Counted from the stretch's first letter, positions 1 through 9,203 are shown. The stretch: 64,000 nucleotides of DNA from Neorhizobium vignae (GCF_000732195.1 NZ_JNNU01000009.1:186001-250000), one strand, 5' to 3'. Notes: generated from the sequence alone by a model not told the origin. Numbers and translations: made by a program.

Positions 1-1
1 G

Positions 2-181
2 CTGGTGGACGAAGCAACGCTCGCCAGGCGCCGTGCCGAATGGGTGGCGCCCGCCGACAAATACGAACGCGGCTACGGCTGGATGTTTGCCAAGCACATC
101 AAGCAGGCCAACGAAGGCTGCGACTTCGACTTCCTCGAACGGGAATTCGGCGCCACCGCCGGCGAGCCCGAGATTTTCTGA
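2..181 (+). CDS. IlvD/Edd family dehydratase, C-terminal end (partial)
   Basis: The frame is open from the window edge to the TGA at 179-181 and encodes the last 59 residues of a protein. The segment contains ADKYERGYGWMFAKHI, QANEGCDFDFL and an acidic end, which resembles the C-terminus of sugar-acid dehydratases of the IlvD/Edd family (L-arabonate/D-xylonate type), Fe-S enzymes that turn aldonic acids into 2-keto-3-deoxy acids. The catalytic part lies outside the window, so the substrate cannot be read. It is followed within 25 bp by the RraA-like gene on the same strand, so the two probably share an operon for sugar-acid breakdown next to the fructose-type transporter. Confidence 0.7.
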   Translation: MVDEATLARRRAEWVAPADKYERGYGWMFAKHIKQANEGCDFDFLEREFGATAGEPEIF

Positions 182-205
182 CCCGACATGTCTGAGTGGA
201 ACCCT

Positions 206-931
206 ATGACCGACTACATTCTTTCCGACGCCACACGCCAGAAATACGAAAGCGTCAGCTGCGCGACGATCTGCACCGCGCTCTTCAAGCGCGGCCTGCG
301 CAATCAGTTCATCCAGGATGTCCGGCCGCTTTCCCAGAAACCAGGAAACATGGTCGGCCAGGCCTTCACGTTGCGCTACATCCCGGCGCGCGAAGACCTG
401 AACCCGCTTTCGGTGTTCCAGAACCCGCAGCATCCGCAGCGTGCCGCCGTCGAGCAGTGCCCGCCCGGCCATGTCCTGGTCATGGACAGCCGCAAGGATC
501 CCCGCGCGGCCTCCGCCGGCTCTATCCTCGTATCGCGCCTGATGGTGCGCGGTGTCGCCGGCGTCGTCACTGACGGCGGTTTTCGCGATAGCCCGGAAAT
601 CGCCGAACTCGGCATCCGGGCCTACCACAACCGCCCCTCCGCCCCGACCAACCTCACCCTACACCAGGCACTCGACATCAACGTGCCCATCGGCTGCGGC
701 GACGTCGCCGTCTGGCCGGGCGACGTGGTGGTCGGCGACAACGAGGGAGTCGTCATCATCCCGGCGCATATCGCCGACGAAATCGCCGATGAGGTGATCG
801 AAATGACTGCGTTTGAGGATTTCGTGACCGAGGAAGTCTTGAACGGCCGCTCGATCATCGGCCTCTACCCGGCGACGAAGGAGGAAAGCAAATCCGACTT
901 CGCCCGCTGGCGTCAGGCCAAGGGCCGCTGA
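206..931 (+). CDS. RraA-like family protein (possible HMG/sugar-acid aldolase)
   Basis: A 241-residue protein of the RraA/MenG-like fold. The family signature is visible: GVVTDGGFRDS (about residues 116-126) supplies the Arg-Asp pair used for metal and oxyacid binding in 4-hydroxy-4-methyl-2-oxoglutarate/oxaloacetate aldolases, and PGDVVVGDNEGVVIIP is the usual C-terminal glycine-rich strand. In catabolic clusters these proteins act as class II pyruvate aldolases; in enterobacteria a relative inhibits RNase E. Adjacency to a dehydratase favours an aldolase role here (inference). ATG 206 is preferred because GTGGA lies about 6 bases upstream; an in-frame ATG at 188 would add six residues and has no clear SD. 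It converges with the ROK gene. Confidence 0.75.
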   Translation: MTDYILSDATRQKYESVSCATICTALFKRGLRNQFIQDVRPLSQKPGNMVGQAFTLRYIPAREDLNPLSVFQNPQHPQRAAVEQCPPGHVLVMDSRKDPRAASAGSILVSRLMVRGVAGVVTDGGFRDSPEIAELGIRAYHNRPSAPTNLTLHQALDINVPIGCGDVAVWPGDVVVGDNEGVVIIPAHIADEIADEVIEMTAFEDFVTEEVLNGRSIIGLYPATKEESKSDFARWRQAKGR

Positions 932-958
932 AGCGACCTCTGGCCGATATCCTGCCGC

Positions 959-2203
959 CTATGAACCTGCCGCTGTTTCGCGCAGGTCCTTGAAAAGCAC
1001 GTTCTGGTCGGACAGGTACTTGGCAAAGATCGGCAGGCTGGCCCCGCCGATCGCCCGCGCCTGGGAGCCGACCATTCCCTCGATGATATCGGGGATGATG
1101 ACGCCTTGAAGGTCGAGCCGCGTCACCGCTTCGATGGTCGAGGCGACGATCCGTTGCCTGACCCAGGCCGGAAAGCCGCCGTCGATCACGGCCGCGCCGA
1201 AATCGATGATCGAGGCCGCCGCAACGATCGCCTGGGCAAGCGCATCCGCGGTTTGCCGGATCCACAGTTCGAGCGGCTCTCCGAAGTCGATCCAGTCGTC
1301 GGCGGAATACCAGAGCGGCTGGGGATCGACGTTCCGCTCCTTCAGGAGATTCTCCAGAACGAAGATCGAGGCGATGTCGAGCAATTGGCGTGTCTCGCCA
1401 TCGCCGCCGCGCACGGGAAGCGGCCCTACAGCGCCCGCGGTCCCGGTCCGTCCGGAAAAGATCGCCGAGTTCAGAACGATCCCGCCGCCGATGAACGATC
1501 CGATGAAGAAATATACGAAATCCGGATAGGAGGGGCCAACGCCGAACACCAGTTCGGCGCCGCAGGCGCTTGTCGCGTCGTTCTGCAGGTAGACCGCATG
1601 CTGGACCTTGCTCGCGATTTCAGCCTGCAGATCGAACCCGCGCCAGACTTCCATCGCCCCTTGCGGCGCGCCCACCTCCTCGGCCCAGTTCCAGAGTTCG
1701 AATGGCGCGGCGATGCCGATCCCGGCGATACGCCCGCGTTGCACCTCGGTCAGCTGGCCTTCGAGCCGCGCAATGCCGGACGTGATGATCTCGATGATCT
1801 TTCCGGGAAGCGGATAGGCGTAGGATTCGTGATATTGCAGCCGGATGCGGCCGACGAAATCCATCAGGACCAGGTCGGCGCTGCGCCGGCCGATCTTCAC
1901 GCCGAACGAATAGACCGCATCCGGATTGAGTCGCATCGGCACCGAAGGCTGCCCCACCCGGCCGCGCACCGGCTCACCGCGCAACAGAAGGCCGTCCTTT
2001 TCGAGCGCCCGCATGATGACCGAGACGGTCTGGGCCGAAAGCCCGCTGCGCCGTGTGATATCCGCCTTCGACATGGAGCCGTTCAGACGCACCAGCGAAA
2101 GCACGAGCCGCTCGTTATAGGCCCTCACCCGCACCTGGTTTGAACCGCCGGTGAAATTGCCCAGCAGCCCATGGCCCGGCGCCACGCTATCTGAAACCGA
2201 CAT
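959..2203 (-). CDS. ROK family transcriptional regulator
   Basis: 414 residues. An N-terminal winged helix-turn-helix (SKADITRRSGLSAQTVSVIM, about residues 45-64) is joined to a ROK sugar-kinase-like domain, with IAGIGIAAP and a later FIGSFIGGGIVLN glycine-rich segment followed by GTAGAVGPLP. Such proteins repress sugar-transport genes until a sugar or sugar phosphate binds the ROK domain. ATG 2203 is chosen because GGAGGAAGAG precedes it; a longer reading back to 2305 lacks an SD. It is divergent from the fructose-type transporter genes, which are the likely target through the 330-bp shared upstream region. In Sinorhizobium a ROK-type gene also accompanies frc genes, but I did not verify orthology. 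Confidence 0.85.
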   Translation of the reverse strand: MSVSDSVAPGHGLLGNFTGGSNQVRVRAYNERLVLSLVRLNGSMSKADITRRSGLSAQTVSVIMRALEKDGLLLRGEPVRGRVGQPSVPMRLNPDAVYSFGVKIGRRSADLVLMDFVGRIRLQYHESYAYPLPGKIIEIITSGIARLEGQLTEVQRGRIAGIGIAAPFELWNWAEEVGAPQGAMEVWRGFDLQAEIASKVQHAVYLQNDATSACGAELVFGVGPSYPDFVYFFIGSFIGGGIVLNSAIFSGRTGTAGAVGPLPVRGGDGETRQLLDIASIFVLENLLKERNVDPQPLWYSADDWIDFGEPLELWIRQTADALAQAIVAAASIIDFGAAVIDGGFPAWVRQRIVASTIEAVTRLDLQGVIIPDIIEGMVGSQARAIGGASLPIFAKYLSDQNVLFKDLRETAAGS

Positions 2204-2358
2204 TGGCTCTTCCTCCCAGAAGCCTTGAATCGACGTGGCCACCTCATTCAGGAATACGGGTAACCTTTTGATATCCCCTAGCATCCCGCAAGACACAGCG
2301 GACACCGATCGTCAAATTCTGAACCTCCATTTCGGCAAACTATGGCATGAGAAATAAA

Positions 2359-2375
2359 TAATTCAATCGGAATTA
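2359..2375. promoter_or_regulatory. Inverted repeat upstream of frcB, candidate ROK operator
   Basis: TAATTC-AATCG-GAATTA is a perfect 6+6 inverted repeat with a 5-bp spacer in the AT-rich region between the divergent ROK and transporter genes. It ends 4 bp before the TTGACA box of the proposed frcB promoter, a position suited to repression. ROK repressors of the NagC/Mlc type bind AT-rich palindromes, but the assignment here rests on position and symmetry only. Apart from this and the promoter I see no gene or other element in 2204-2532. Confidence 0.35.
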
Positions 2376-2379
2376 ATTA

Positions 2380-2408
2380 TTGACAGATGTTTCAACTCGT
2401 TCTTAATT
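2380..2408 (+). promoter_or_regulatory. Probable sigma-70 promoter of frcB
   Basis: TTGACA (2380-2385) is followed after exactly 17 bp by TTAATT (2403-2408). The predicted start of transcription near 2415 leaves a leader of about 115 bases before frcB, which has the SD GGGAGGAG at about 2522. The -35 match is perfect and the -10 matches four of six positions. Confidence 0.5.
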
Positions 2409-2532
2409 AGGGGTGTAAGGGCACAGGACGGCTGGGAGGAGGCGCCTGTCGAACTCGGTGGCACCGGTGCCCATTCATTACGCCTAAACATTGGGTCCGC
2501 ATTGCGGACAGTCTTAACTCTGGGAGGAGACC

Positions 2533-3558
2533 ATGAAGAAATCCGTATTGTCCGCCGCATTCGGCGCCCTTGTCCTCGGCGTTGCGTTTTCCGCCCCCGC
2601 GGAGGCCGCAGGCGTATCCGCGTGCCTGATCACCAAGACCGACACCAACCCCTTCTTCGTCAAGATGAAGGAAGGCGCCACGGCCAAGGCCAAGGAACTC
2701 GGCGTGACGCTGAAATCCTATGCCGGCAAGATCGACGGTGACAGCGAAAGCCAGGTCGCCGCCATCGAAAGCTGCATCGCCGACGGCGCCAAGGGCATTT
2801 TGATCACCGCCTCCGATACCAAGGGCATCGTGCCGACCGTCAAGAAGGCCCGCGACGCCGGCGTCCTCGTCATTGCGCTCGACACCCCGCTCGACCCGAT
2901 CAATGCCGCCGACGCCACCTTCGCCACCGACAACCTTCTTGCCGGCAAGCTGATCGGCCAGTGGGCCAAGGAAACCATGGGCGACAAGGCCAAGGATGCC
3001 AAGGTCGGCTTCCTCGACCTGACACCTGATCAGCCGACGGTCGACGTGCTGCGCGACCAGGGCTTCATGATCGGCTTTGGCATCGATCCCAAGAACCCGG
3101 ACAAGATCGGCGACGAGACCGACAAGCGCATCGTCGGCCATGACGTGACCAACGGCAACGAGGAAGGCGGCCGCAAGGCCATGGAAAACCTTCTCCAGAA
3201 GGATTCCGGCATCAACGTCATCCACACGATCAACGAGCCCTCCGCCGTCGGCGCCTACCAGGCCCTGAAGGCGGTCGGCATGGAAAAGAAAGTGTTGATC
3301 GTCTCGGTGGACGGCGGTTGCCCGGGCGTCAAGTCGGTCAAGGAAGGCGTGATCGGCGCCACCTCGCAGCAATATCCGCTGCTGATGGCATCGCTTGGCA
3401 TCGAGGCGATCAAGAAGTTCGCCGACACCAAGGAAAAGCCGAAGCCGACCGAAGGCAAGTCCTTCTTCGACACCGGCGTTGCGCTCGTCACCGACAAGCC
3501 GGTCCCCGGCGTCAAGTCGATCGACGTCAAGGAAGGTACGGCCAAGTGCTGGGGTTGA
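2533..3558 (+). CDS. frcB: Fructose-type ABC transporter, periplasmic sugar-binding protein
   Basis: 341 residues with a Sec signal peptide: KK, a hydrophobic core to about residue 22 and cleavage near AEA. The mature part is a type-I periplasmic binding protein of the ribose/fructose class, with [15 protein letters not shown] at the N-terminus, [19 protein letters not shown], and the hinge-region VSVDGGCPG. It captures a monosaccharide and delivers it to the permease encoded next. The whole set (binding protein, one permease, one short ATPase, divergent ROK gene) matches the rhizobial FrcBCA fructose/ribose/mannose system; substrate specificity is inferred from that likeness. ATG 2533 has an upstream GGGAGGAG. 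Confidence 0.85.
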   Translation: MKKSVLSAAFGALVLGVAFSAPAEAAGVSACLITKTDTNPFFVKMKEGATAKAKELGVTLKSYAGKIDGDSESQVAAIESCIADGAKGILITASDTKGIVPTVKKARDAGVLVIALDTPLDPINAADATFATDNLLAGKLIGQWAKETMGDKAKDAKVGFLDLTPDQPTVDVLRDQGFMIGFGIDPKNPDKIGDETDKRIVGHDVTNGNEEGGRKAMENLLQKDSGINVIHTINEPSAVGAYQALKAVGMEKKVLIVSVDGGCPGVKSVKEGVIGATSQQYPLLMASLGIEAIKKFADTKEKPKPTEGKSFFDTGVALVTDKPVPGVKSIDVKEGTAKCWG

Positions 3559-3580
3559 TCCTCACCATCTAGCCCATCCC

Positions 3581-3603
3581 GGCCGGGGTTGATATCCCCG
3601 GCC
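3581..3603 (+). other. Intercistronic stem-loop between frcB and frcC
   Basis: GGCCGGGG and CCCCGGCC form an 8-bp all-GC stem with a 7-base loop, 23 bases after the frcB stop. No T-run follows, so it is more likely an mRNA-stabilising or attenuating hairpin than a full terminator. Such hairpins often raise binding-protein mRNA over membrane-subunit mRNA in ABC operons. Confidence 0.55.
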
Positions 3604-3697
3604 ACTTTCGACCAGTGATGCGCCGCTGGGAAGCAACCGGCGAAGACCGGGCAAACCCAACGGACGGTTCCTGCGTATTCAGCGCGGAGGAGGAAAC

Positions 3698-4762
3698 ATG
3701 AGCGGAACCCAGGAATTCGAGCGCGTTCTCGACGGCAGCGACAAAAACGTTGCCTCGTTCGAGAGCCAGGACGTCTCTCTCTTAAAACGCGCGCAGCATT
3801 TTCTGCACTCGACACCCGCTGCCGTACCGCTGATCGTGCTGATCCTCTCCATCATCATCTTCGGCGTCGCCATCGGCGGGCGGTTCTTCTCGTCCTACAC
3901 GCTGACGCTGATCCTCCAGCAGATCGCGGTTGTCGGCATTCTCGGCGCCGCCCAGACGCTGATCATCCTCACCGCCGGCATCGATCTCTCGATCGGGGTG
4001 GTGATGGTGATATCGGCCGTCATCATGGGCAATTTCGCCGTGACCTATGGCATGCCCACCGGCATCGCGATCCTCGTCGGCCTGATCACCGGCGGCGCCT
4101 GCGGCTTTTTCAACGGGTTCCTCGTCGCGGTCATGCGGTTGCCGCCATTCATCGTGACGCTCGGCTCCTGGAACATCATCATGGCGACGAATTTCATCTA
4201 TTCCGCCAACGAGACGATCCGCGATACCGACGTGGACGAAAAGGCCCCACTCCTCCATCTCTTCGCGCTCAATTTCAGGATAGGCAGCGCCATCCTGACG
4301 CTTGGCGTCATCGCCATGGTCCTGCTCGTGGCGGTGCTCTGGTACATCCTCAACCATACGGCCTGGGGAAGGCATGTCTACGCCGTCGGTGACGACCCGG
4401 AAGCTGCAAAACTCTCCGGCATCCAGACCCGCAAGGTTCTGCTCAGCGTCTATACGATCGCGGGGGTCATCGCCGCCTTCGCCGCCTGGGTATCGATCGG
4501 CCGCAACGGCTCGATCTCGCCGTCCTCGGCGGTGACCGACTTCAACCTGCAGGCAATCACCGCGACGGTGATCGGCGGAATTTCGCTGTTCGGCGGCCGC
4601 GGTTCCATCCTCGGCACGCTGTTTGGCGCCATGCTCGTCGGCGTCATGTCGATGGGGCTCAACATGCTCGGGGCCGATCCCCAATGGAAAGTCATGCTGA
4701 CCGGCTGGCTCATCATCGCCGCCGTCGCAATCGATCAGTGGATCAGAAAGGTCTCGGTGTAA
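3698..4762 (+). CDS. frcC: Fructose-type ABC transporter, permease
   Basis: 354 residues, strongly hydrophobic after a hydrophilic N-terminal tail of about 40 residues, with eight or more membrane spans, typical of the single permease of ribose/fructose ABC systems (branched-chain permease superfamily). ILTAGIDLSIGVVMV and GRNGSISPSS are characteristic segments, and the conserved loop TAWGRHVYAVGDDPEAAKLSGI is the ATPase-contact region. It would form a homodimer in the inner membrane. The start ATG 3698 has GGAGGAGGAAAC just upstream. It ends 2 bases before the ATPase gene. Confidence 0.85.
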   Translation: MSGTQEFERVLDGSDKNVASFESQDVSLLKRAQHFLHSTPAAVPLIVLILSIIIFGVAIGGRFFSSYTLTLILQQIAVVGILGAAQTLIILTAGIDLSIGVVMVISAVIMGNFAVTYGMPTGIAILVGLITGGACGFFNGFLVAVMRLPPFIVTLGSWNIIMATNFIYSANETIRDTDVDEKAPLLHLFALNFRIGSAILTLGVIAMVLLVAVLWYILNHTAWGRHVYAVGDDPEAAKLSGIQTRKVLLSVYTIAGVIAAFAAWVSIGRNGSISPSSAVTDFNLQAITATVIGGISLFGGRGSILGTLFGAMLVGVMSMGLNMLGADPQWKVMLTGWLIIAAVAIDQWIRKVSV

Positions 4763-4764
4763 TC

Positions 4765-5544
4765 ATGAGCGTCGAACCCATTCTCACAGCCCGCGGCCTG
4801 GTCAAGCGTTACGGACGCGTGACTGCTCTCGACAACGCCGACTTCGATCTCTACCCCGGCGAAATCCTCGCGGTCATCGGCGACAACGGGGCCGGCAAGT
4901 CCTCGCTGATCAAGGCGATCTCCGGCGCGGTACGGCCCGACGAGGGCGAGATCACGCTGGAGGGTCGGCAAGTGCAGTTCAAGTCCCCGCTCGAAGCCCG
5001 CGATGCAGGCATCGAGACCGTCTATCAGAACCTCGCGCTCTCGCCTGCCCTGTCCATCGCCGACAACATGTTTCTCGGTCGGGAAATCCGCAAGCGGGGC
5101 GTGCTCGGACAGTGGTTCCGCATGCTCGACCGGCCGACGATGGAAAAGCAGGCACGCGACAAGCTTACCGAACTCGGGCTGATGACGATCCAGAACATCA
5201 ACCAGGCCGTCGAGACCCTGTCGGGCGGCCAGCGCCAGGGCGTCGCCGTGGCACGTGCCGCAGCGTTCGGCTCCAAGGTCATCATTCTCGACGAGCCTAC
5301 CGCCGCGCTCGGCGTCAAGGAAAGCCGGAAGGTTCTGGAGCTCATCCTCGACGTGCGCTCGCGGGGCATCCCGATCGTGCTCATCTCGCACAACATGCCG
5401 CATGTGTTCGAGGTGGCCGACCGCATTCATATCCATCGGCTTGGACGACGGCTGACCGTGATCGATCCGAAGGAATACACGATGTCCGACGCGGTCGCCT
5501 TCATGACCGGCGCCAAGGCCCCCGCCCAGCCCGTCGCGGCGTAA
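4765..5544 (+). CDS. frcA: Fructose-type ABC transporter, ATP-binding protein
   Basis: 259 residues, a single nucleotide-binding domain rather than the double one of RbsA, as in FrcA. Walker A is GDNGAGKSS (about residue 40), the signature is LSGGQRQ, Walker B is VIILDEP and the H-loop is VLISHN. It powers uptake through the permease. ATG 4765 follows the permease stop by 2 bases; the longer reading from 4684 would run into frcC and is rejected. In Sinorhizobium a kinase gene (frcK) follows; here there is instead about 600 bp without a gene, so the imported sugar must be phosphorylated by a product encoded elsewhere. Confidence 0.85.
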   Translation: MSVEPILTARGLVKRYGRVTALDNADFDLYPGEILAVIGDNGAGKSSLIKAISGAVRPDEGEITLEGRQVQFKSPLEARDAGIETVYQNLALSPALSIADNMFLGREIRKRGVLGQWFRMLDRPTMEKQARDKLTELGLMTIQNINQAVETLSGGQRQGVAVARAAAFGSKVIILDEPTAALGVKESRKVLELILDVRSRGIPIVLISHNMPHVFEVADRIHIHRLGRRLTVIDPKEYTMSDAVAFMTGAKAPAQPVAA

Positions 5545-6157
5545 CAATCGCACCGACCAAGCTCCTGTCGGAGCCGTTCTCCGGTCGCCTGGTCCAAGAG
5601 ATACAGGCGATCGGGTTAACTCACTATAGCCCGTCGCCCTCACCCACCGCGGCCGTTCGCGGTAAAGGACGACTGCATTGTGCTGCGAACCTTGAGAAGC
5701 AGCCGTTCCCCTGGCCGGCTCGACTGCCGCGCGTCCCCAACACAATCAACCGCTGCCATTCTTGATTGCATCGAAGGCTGATGTCGATCACCGGGACGAC
5801 ATTAGTCTTCCCGCTGATCGTTCGATCGGATCCTTGCGGCTAAAACGAATACGATAGAAAATTCCCGACACCAAAAATATTGAGAATTTTATATTCCATT
5901 TCGCTCCACGGCATTGCTGGCGCGACATTACCCGCCCGCTCCCAAATCAGGCGTGTTTTTAAGGCCTTATCGCCTGCGGCTCATTACGTCCCGCACCAAT
6001 GCCCATGGTAGATCCGCTATTGAAATGGAGCGAAGGCAGCATCAGCCTGTTGAAAACAGTCGACACGAATAAAAAATTCCATACTTAATTGACAGGACGG
6101 AATTATCTAATAGGTTGTTAACGCTCAAGGGGTGGGGAGTGGTGCTGGAACCGGCTC
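5545..6157. other. Intergenic region without a recognisable gene
   Basis: About 610 bp with no frame I would call coding. After frcA there is a small hairpin (GCTCC-TGTC-GGAGC, 5561-5574) with no T-run. The right half is AT-rich and probably holds the promoter of the HAD/ABC operon: TTGACA occurs near 6089 but without a convincing -10 at the right distance. TTCGCTCCA (5900-5908) recurs inverted as TGGAGCGAA (6026-6034), and AATTCC/GGAATT flank 6076-6104; either could be a regulator site. Confidence 0.4.
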
Positions 6158-6775
6158 ATGAAGAAACGCGAAAAACTCTTCATTTTTGATATTGGCGGAG
6201 TATTCGTGAAGCTCGATCCGGCCTCCCGTGACCGCGCAGTCTCGAAACCCGGCGCCGCAGGCCCGTCCCTGCGATACGGCGATGTTCCGGAAGCTATCTT
6301 CCGCGATTTCCGGCTGGGGCGGTCCACGGAATCCGATTACGTGCAGGCGCTTGCCGACGTATTCGGTGTGCCGCATGCAAGCATCTACGAAGCCGAACAT
6401 GCCTATATTGCCGACGGTTTTCACGAGTTCATCGAGTTCGTCCGCAGGCTCCGGGAAAACCATCGCGTCGTTTGCCTCAGCAACAATCAGGCGATCCATT
6501 GGCGCCATATCAGCGAGAACCTTCTTGGCGCCGGTTATTTCGACAGGGAATACCTTTCCCATGAAATGGGCCTTGAGAAACCGGACCGCCTGATTTTCCA
6601 GGCAGTATCGCAGGCGGAGGGATGTTCGGAAAAGGACGTCTTCTTCATCGACGACATAGAGGAAAACGTTCTGTCGGCTCGCGAAGTCGGATGGCAGCAT
6701 TGCATCGTCCATCGCGATTCCATTGAAACGGCTGAATTGCTCACGGCGCTCGCCGCTGAGCAGACTTTGAATTGA
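6158..6775 (+). CDS. HAD-superfamily phosphatase (YihX-like)
   Basis: 205 residues of HAD subfamily IA. Motif I is FDIGGVFV near the N-terminus (nucleophile Asp; the usual second Asp is replaced by Gly as in YihX-like sugar phosphatases), motif II is LSNN, motif III is the Lys in LEKPD, and motif IV is FIDDIEENV. The cap domain is short and helical. The family hydrolyses small sugar phosphates such as glucose-1-phosphate. It is the first gene of an operon with a MalK-type ATPase 18 bp downstream, so it may act on the imported sugar after phosphorylation (inference). Confidence 0.8.
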   Translation: MKKREKLFIFDIGGVFVKLDPASRDRAVSKPGAAGPSLRYGDVPEAIFRDFRLGRSTESDYVQALADVFGVPHASIYEAEHAYIADGFHEFIEFVRRLRENHRVVCLSNNQAIHWRHISENLLGAGYFDREYLSHEMGLEKPDRLIFQAVSQAEGCSEKDVFFIDDIEENVLSAREVGWQHCIVHRDSIETAELLTALAAEQTLN

Positions 6776-6793
6776 CCAGTACGGAGTTTCGGC

Positions 6794-7864
6794 ATGGCTC
6801 GAATGACCCTCAGCGGCATCAAGAAAAGCTTCAAATCCGTCGACGTGCTGCACGGGATCGACCTCGAGATTTCCGACAGGGAGTTCGTCGTTTTCGTCGG
6901 CCCGTCGGGATGCGGAAAATCCACGCTGCTGCGATTGATAGCGGGCCTCGACACGATCAGCTCGGGTGAGTTTCACCTCGACGACCGCCGGATGAACGAC
7001 GTCGCCCCCTCGCGCCGCGGCATCGCCATGGTCTTCCAGTCCTACGCTCTCTATCCGCATATGGATGTCTACGAGAACATGGCTTTTGGCGCGCGGCTGA
7101 TGGGGCTTGAAAAGGACGAGGTCGAAAAGCGCATCGACGAAGCCTCCAAGATGCTGCGGCTCGATCCGCTGTTGAAGCGCAAGCCCCGAGAGCTTTCCGG
7201 CGGCCAGCGTCAGCGTGTCGCGATCGGCCGCGCGCTGGTCAGGAAGCCTAAAGTCCTGCTTCTCGACGAGCCGCTTTCCAACTTGGATGCGGCGCTTCGT
7301 TCCGACGTGCGCCTGGAAATCGCAAGGCTCCACCGGGAAATCGGCGGCACTACCATCTACGTCACCCATGATCAGGTCGAAGCCATGACGCTTGCCGACC
7401 GGATCGTGGTCATGAACAATGGCAACGTGGAGCAGTTCGGCAGCCCGCGAGAACTCTACGAGAGGCCGGCGAACACGTTCGTTGCGACCTTCATCGGCTC
7501 TCCCCGCATGTCGCTTCTCGATGTCGAGCGAAACGGCAATCATCTGGCGCTCGCCGGATCAGGTGCGGTCAGCGCCTCCCGCCTTCCCCATTCGGACGAA
7601 CGGGATCTGGTCATCGGGATCCGGCCGGATGCGATGACGATCTCCACGGACGAGACCACCGAGGGCTTCAAGGGCAGCGTCGTCTACACCGAATATCTGG
7701 GCGAGAACACGTATGTATATGTGCGCCTAGGCGACGGTACGCTGGTCGGCATCCGGTCCTCGGCCTCGATCGACCTGCCGCCGGACACGCCGGTGGTCAT
7801 CACGGTCGCTTCGGAGCAAATCCACTATTTCAGCCGCGCAACGAGGGAGAGGTTGGCGGCCTGA
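6794..7864 (+). CDS. Sugar ABC transporter, ATP-binding protein (MalK/UgpC family)
   Basis: 356 residues. Walker [11 protein letters not shown]-loop VFQSYALYPHM, signature LSGGQRQR, Walker B LLLDEPLSNLD and H-loop VTHDQ are all intact, followed by the C-terminal regulatory (TOBE/OB) domain of about 120 residues found in MalK, UgpC and SmoK. It energises import through the two permeases encoded at 9204-10984. CGGAG lies 7 bases before ATG 6794. Unusually for this type of operon, the ATPase precedes the binding protein. Confidence 0.88.
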   Translation: MARMTLSGIKKSFKSVDVLHGIDLEISDREFVVFVGPSGCGKSTLLRLIAGLDTISSGEFHLDDRRMNDVAPSRRGIAMVFQSYALYPHMDVYENMAFGARLMGLEKDEVEKRIDEASKMLRLDPLLKRKPRELSGGQRQRVAIGRALVRKPKVLLLDEPLSNLDAALRSDVRLEIARLHREIGGTTIYVTHDQVEAMTLADRIVVMNNGNVEQFGSPRELYERPANTFVATFIGSPRMSLLDVERNGNHLALAGSGAVSASRLPHSDERDLVIGIRPDAMTISTDETTEGFKGSVVYTEYLGENTYVYVRLGDGTLVGIRSSASIDLPPDTPVVITVASEQIHYFSRATRERLAA

Positions 7865-7906
7865 GAGCACTTTCGTCTCCTATAAATACCAAGAGGATGG
7901 AACAAG

Positions 7907-9145
7907 ATGAAAAAGCTAGTTAGCAGCACGATAATAGCCCTGGGAGCCCTGGCGACGGCTTTGCCGGCAATGGCGCAGGAATTGACCTTCTGGAGCTGGC
8001 GCCAGGAAGACAAGGCCCAGTACGAAAAGTTCATCGACGTTTTTGAGGCGAAGAACCCGGGCATTACCGTCAAGTTCGAGACGTTCGAAGCGACGAACTA
8101 CAACACCATCCTGTCGACCGCGCTTGCCGGCGGTTCGGGACCGGACCTGATGTTCACCCGCACCTATGGCGGCATGGAAACGGTCGCAAGCGGCGGTTAT
8201 CTTCTGGCTCTGGACAAGACAAATGTCCCTGCCCTCTCGACCTTCACCGCGCCGGCGCTCGCCTCGGAAACGATGCGCTCGAACAAGACCACCTATGCCG
8301 TTCCCTTTGCCAGCCAGACCATGCTGGTGATCTACAACAAGGACATCTTCGACAAGAACGGCCTGAGCGAGCCGCAGAGCTGGGATGACTTCATCAAGGC
8401 ATCCGAAAAGCTGAAGGCTGCCGGCGTCATGCCCTTCGCCAACGGTACGGCGACCGCCTGGCAGAACGAAGTCGTGGTCGGTGGCCTTGTCTCCTCGATC
8501 ATGGGTCGCGGCTTCTACGACGACCTGATGGCCGGCAAGGCCGACTTCACCGACAAACGTTATGTCGGCGCACTCACCAAGCTCAAGGAAATCACCAAAT
8601 ATTTCCCGGACGGCTTCATCGGTCTTGATTACGCTTCCGCCCAGCAGCTCTTCTCCTCCGGCATGGCCGGCATGTTCGTCGGCGGCTCCTACGAGCTTGC
8701 CAACTTCAAGAAGCAGAACCCCAACATGAAGATGGGCATCTTCGCCGCTCCCGGCCTGAAGGCCGAGGACGAAAAGCTCGTCGCCCTCTATTTCGACGGT
8801 GGTTATGCGGCAAACGCGAAGGGCAAGAACCAGGAAGCCGCGGTCAAGTTCCTGAACTTCCTCGCCAGCCAGGAATTCGGCCAGATGTTCGCCAACGACC
8901 TGAACAACATCTCGGCCGTGCCGGGCGTGACGTTCAAGGAACCGCTGCTTGGCGAAGTGGCCGACCTCAACAAGCATTCGATCCCCTACCTGATGCTGGT
9001 CCATTTCCGTTACGGCGAGCCGTCGGGTTCCGTCCTGCTGCAGAGCGAGATCCAGAAGCTGCTCGGCGGCAAGGCCACCCCGGAAGAAGTCGGCAAGAAC
9101 CTGACGACCGGCCTTGCGGCCTGGTACGCCCCGTTCAAAAAGTGA
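7907..9145 (+). CDS. Sugar ABC transporter, solute-binding protein (family 1)
   Basis: 412 residues. A signal peptide (KK, hydrophobic stretch, AMAQE cleavage region near residue 24) is followed by a MalE/UgpB-type solute-binding domain: LTFWSWRQED at the mature N-terminus, GSGPDLMFTR, and the Trp-rich hinge QSWDDFIKASEKLKAAGV. It binds a carbohydrate or related polyol in the periplasm; the sequence does not identify which. It sits 42 bp after the ATPase and 58 bp before the first permease. Confidence 0.85.
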   Translation: MKKLVSSTIIALGALATALPAMAQELTFWSWRQEDKAQYEKFIDVFEAKNPGITVKFETFEATNYNTILSTALAGGSGPDLMFTRTYGGMETVASGGYLLALDKTNVPALSTFTAPALASETMRSNKTTYAVPFASQTMLVIYNKDIFDKNGLSEPQSWDDFIKASEKLKAAGVMPFANGTATAWQNEVVVGGLVSSIMGRGFYDDLMAGKADFTDKRYVGALTKLKEITKYFPDGFIGLDYASAQQLFSSGMAGMFVGGSYELANFKKQNPNMKMGIFAAPGLKAEDEKLVALYFDGGYAANAKGKNQEAAVKFLNFLASQEFGQMFANDLNNISAVPGVTFKEPLLGEVADLNKHSIPYLMLVHFRYGEPSGSVLLQSEIQKLLGGKATPEEVGKNLTTGLAAWYAPFKK

Positions 9146-9203
9146 CCTCAAGCGGCGGGGCGGCTTGGAAGTCGCCCTGCCTTCAAACCTCAAGAGAGTT
9201 GTG

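Noticed and set aside
2407..3372. Long minus-strand open frame opposite frcB
   Set aside because: High GC makes long antisense frames common. The plus strand carries a clear sugar-binding protein with signal peptide and SD.
5612..5630. T7-promoter-like sequence (AACTCACTATAG)
   Set aside because: It matches only part of the phage consensus, is not followed by GGG, and lies in a bacterial intergenic region. Treated as chance.
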